From an uncultured Clostridia bacterium (GTDB lineage Bacteria > Bacillota > Clostridia > Christensenellales > Borkfalkiaceae), in contig CALVHL010000001.1 in the NCBI GenBank assembly GCA_944327625.1, forward strand, positions 160,006 to 224,005: a DNA stretch of 64,000 nt, read 5' to 3'. Below the pieces are notes generated by a model that ran no database searches, was not told the origin of the DNA, and was given only the letters and a program-made list of their open reading frames with translations. Position 1 is the first letter of the stretch; each line of letters opens with the position of its first letter. Shown one piece after another: positions 62,479-64,000 of this stretch. The position numbers were made by a program, and so were the translations under genes.

Positions 62479-62754
62479 TTAAAAATTTTGTATAACCATA
62501 TAACCTATAATATGTATTACTCCTTTGCTGTCTACATATCGTATAACGAATTTTTCATGATATATGTCATAATCATAACCAACATATTTTATATCGACCT
62601 CATATATGGAGCAATATAAATGAGTTTCTTTGTTATCGTAGTTAAATTTTTCAACTGTATATTTTATAAGCTGTAATAGTTCATAAAATTCAATTGGTTG
62701 ACAGCAATCTGTCTTCTTGAAGTTGTCATATTTTTTGAAAAAATATTTTGTCAT
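62479..62754 (-). CDS. Hypothetical protein
   Basis: 91 residues, rich in Tyr, Asp and Ile; no recognised motif. ATG 62754 is preceded by AAAGGAGATATTACC, so the longer frame to 62823 is rejected. Confidence 0.55.
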   Translation of the reverse strand: MTKYFFKKYDNFKKTDCCQPIEFYELLQLIKYTVEKFNYDNKETHLYCSIYEVDIKYVGYDYDIYHEKFVIRYVDSKGVIHIIGYMVIQNF

Positions 62755-62767
62755 GGTAATATCTCCT

Positions 62768-62986
62768 TTAAAATTTATATTCTGAACTATAGAACCATAT
62801 TGCGGCATTACTTCTTTGTTCATTTCCTGAGCTACGGTTGCTTTTTGTTAAGTCTGATACAAATAGTTGCAGTATTCTATTTGGTGTGATTTTTTTAGGG
62901 TTGTCTTCCCATATTCTTATTCTTTGTGCTTTTTTATTTAAAAGCTCGTATTCTTCATCTGTAACTTTAATTCTGATTTCCTTCAT
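62768..62986 (-). CDS. Ribbon-helix-helix-like small protein
   Basis: 72 residues. EIRIKVTDEEYELLNKKAQRI followed by a second helix (TPNRILQLFVSDLTK) resembles ribbon-helix-helix DNA-binding proteins or antitoxins. ATG 62986 lies 9 bases after GGGAGA; ATG 62992 is an alternative. Its start is adjacent to the end of the next upstream gene. Confidence 0.55.
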   Translation of the reverse strand: MKEIRIKVTDEEYELLNKKAQRIRIWEDNPKKITPNRILQLFVSDLTKSNRSSGNEQRSNAAIWFYSSEYKF

Positions 62987-62988
62987 TG

Positions 62989-63447
62989 TCATTTCTCCCA
63001 AAATTTTTTATCTGTGTCTTTAACCGTTTCAATGTTCGGGTAAAGCTTTTTCAGTTCTTCAAAGCGGGCAAAGGCTTTATGCCGTTCAGGACCTGCAAAA
63101 GTTTCTGAAATCAGCGTTTCGGGCTTAGCGTTCGGAACGTCATAAATCTTGCATACTTCAATGCGGTAAATTTTCTTGTTCGTCCAGGTCTGAACTTCAC
63201 GAACGAGTGAAAGCCGCATTTTATAGTCAGATGTCAGGAACTGTTGCGCCCTTTTGTATAGGTCGGTTCGATATTGTTCCAACAGGTCGGTGAGGTTTTT
63301 AAGTCTTTGAATGTCTTCAACTGCTTTGTTGTCGTAATACTTAATCTGATTTAGCTCTTTAATGTGGCTTGCCTTGGGGTAGTAAAATGTCATTGTCAAG
63401 TCTGAATGGTCACCGAAGCGGCGAAATAAATCTTCAAGTTTTGCCAT
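62989..63447 (-). CDS. Hypothetical protein
   Basis: 152 residues, not recognised. A helical, charged N-terminal half (KAVEDIQRLKNLTDLLEQY) may form a coiled coil; the C-terminal half has an IYRIEVCKIYDVP strand region. It belongs to the same minus-strand run as the J-domain gene. Confidence 0.55.
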   Translation of the reverse strand: MAKLEDLFRRFGDHSDLTMTFYYPKASHIKELNQIKYYDNKAVEDIQRLKNLTDLLEQYRTDLYKRAQQFLTSDYKMRLSLVREVQTWTNKKIYRIEVCKIYDVPNAKPETLISETFAGPERHKAFARFEELKKLYPNIETVKDTDKKFWEK

Positions 63448-63468
63448 ATTCGTTCCTTTACCGGCGGC

Positions 63469-63957
63469 TTATACAGCCGCCGGAATTTGCTTTTTAGTGT
63501 CTTCTTTCATTACCTCCGAACCATGTAGGCGGCGAATTTCTTCGAGGGAAAGACGGTACTTGTTTTCGCCGGGGTTTTCTGTCCATGCCCACGCCTTTTT
63601 GTTGGAGCACCAGAAGAAGCCAAGGTCTTTGAGCTGTTTGCGGTAGGCGTAGGCATTGAATACCCAGAGCCAGGAGCCGCAAAGCTCAATGCGGCAATCA
63701 AAGGTGATAATTGCGTTTATGATTTTGCGGAAGTTGTCGGGAACGTTGGCGGCATCCGTCCTTGTGTATGTCTTGCCGTTGGCCGTTTCGTGGACGTTTC
63801 CGACTCGCTTTTTGAGTTCGTCGTACTCGGCGTTAATGCGTTGCATTGCCTGAACTGAGCCGCCCTCTCTGTCTGGGTGGTACTTGAAGGCAAGTGCCTT
63901 ATATTGCCGTTTGAGTTCCTCGAATGTGGTTACGTCTTTGAAGTACTGAAATGTCAT
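63469..63957 (-). CDS. J-domain protein
   Basis: 162 residues. The N-terminal 50 residues are a J-domain with the HPD motif at 27-29 (FKYHPDREGG) and helices around it, which would stimulate a host DnaK. There is no Gly-rich or zinc-finger part, so it is not DnaJ itself; the C-terminal part (residues 80-145, rich in Trp) is unknown. J-domain proteins of this size occur on mobile elements. It is the first complete gene of the leftward run visible here; nothing can be called in the remaining 43 bases. Confidence 0.75.
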   Translation of the reverse strand: MTFQYFKDVTTFEELKRQYKALAFKYHPDREGGSVQAMQRINAEYDELKKRVGNVHETANGKTYTRTDAANVPDNFRKIINAIITFDCRIELCGSWLWVFNAYAYRKQLKDLGFFWCSNKKAWAWTENPGENKYRLSLEEIRRLHGSEVMKEDTKKQIPAAV

Positions 63958-64000
63958 CTTTTGCCCCTTTCCTGCGGACTTAAGCCGCCGCAGGTCGGCT

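Overview
The window looks like a chromosome segment of an anaerobic member of the Bacillota, class Clostridia. Supporting signs are the infC-rpmI-rplT operon behind a leader terminator, a T-box in front of thrS, the order ispG / polC locus / rimP-nusA-ylxR-ylxQ-infB-rbfA-nrnA-truB-ribF, the murB-PHP-whiA-dnaE-pfkA block, a flavodiiron oxygen/NO reductase, and strong sigma-A-like promoters with 17-base spacers. GC content is moderate and codon use favours GC-ending codons, so long antisense open frames are common and are not genes. I cannot name a genus from sequence alone.

Bases 1-52,140 are mostly housekeeping. They carry a partial glutamate dehydrogenase, proBA, a flavodiiron protein, mscL and a convergent DUF1294 membrane protein. 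A purine operon follows (purE, hairpin, purC-F-M-N-H-D-L), giving nearly all of the PRPP-to-IMP pathway; purB and purK are not here. Then come a pyridoxal kinase, nrdR with a probable autoregulatory box, ispG, and a protein at the polC locus that keeps only the N-terminal, OB and exonuclease parts of PolC. The nusA-infB translation/transcription operon runs to ribF, which has an unusual acidic repeat tail. After it are an AP endonuclease, aminopeptidase, efp, dtd, a metallo-hydrolase and a DUF5662 protein. leuS and T-box-controlled thrS are divergent. infC-rpmI-rplT, an rRNA methyltransferase, yebC, an unexplained structured intergenic region, a membrane-anchored binding-protein-like gene, murB, a PHP phosphoesterase, whiA, dnaE, pfkA, fruK and a Cys-rich hypothetical gene complete this part.

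Bases 52,143-52,886 are an IS200-type insertion sequence. Immediately after it lie two tandem copies of a tRNA 3' end plus its terminator, a tyrosine recombinase, and a mobile element that runs off the right end of the window. The element has a divergent XRE repressor with two palindromic operators, small proteins, an iteron/stem-loop replication origin, and a rolling-circle initiator with a HUH nuclease joined to a superfamily 3 helicase. It continues with two membrane-anchored secreted proteins, very small membrane proteins, and a large membrane-embedded P-loop ATPase. The set (integrase, repressor, HUH Rep, small basic proteins, signal-peptide protein with a C-terminal membrane anchor, Zot/pI-like ATPase) best fits a filamentous-phage (inovirus)-like prophage with a CRESS-type replication module. 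That assignment is an inference. Beyond 62,235 a minus-strand run encodes a zinc-ribbon protein, a ribbon-helix-helix-like protein, two unknowns and a J-domain protein.
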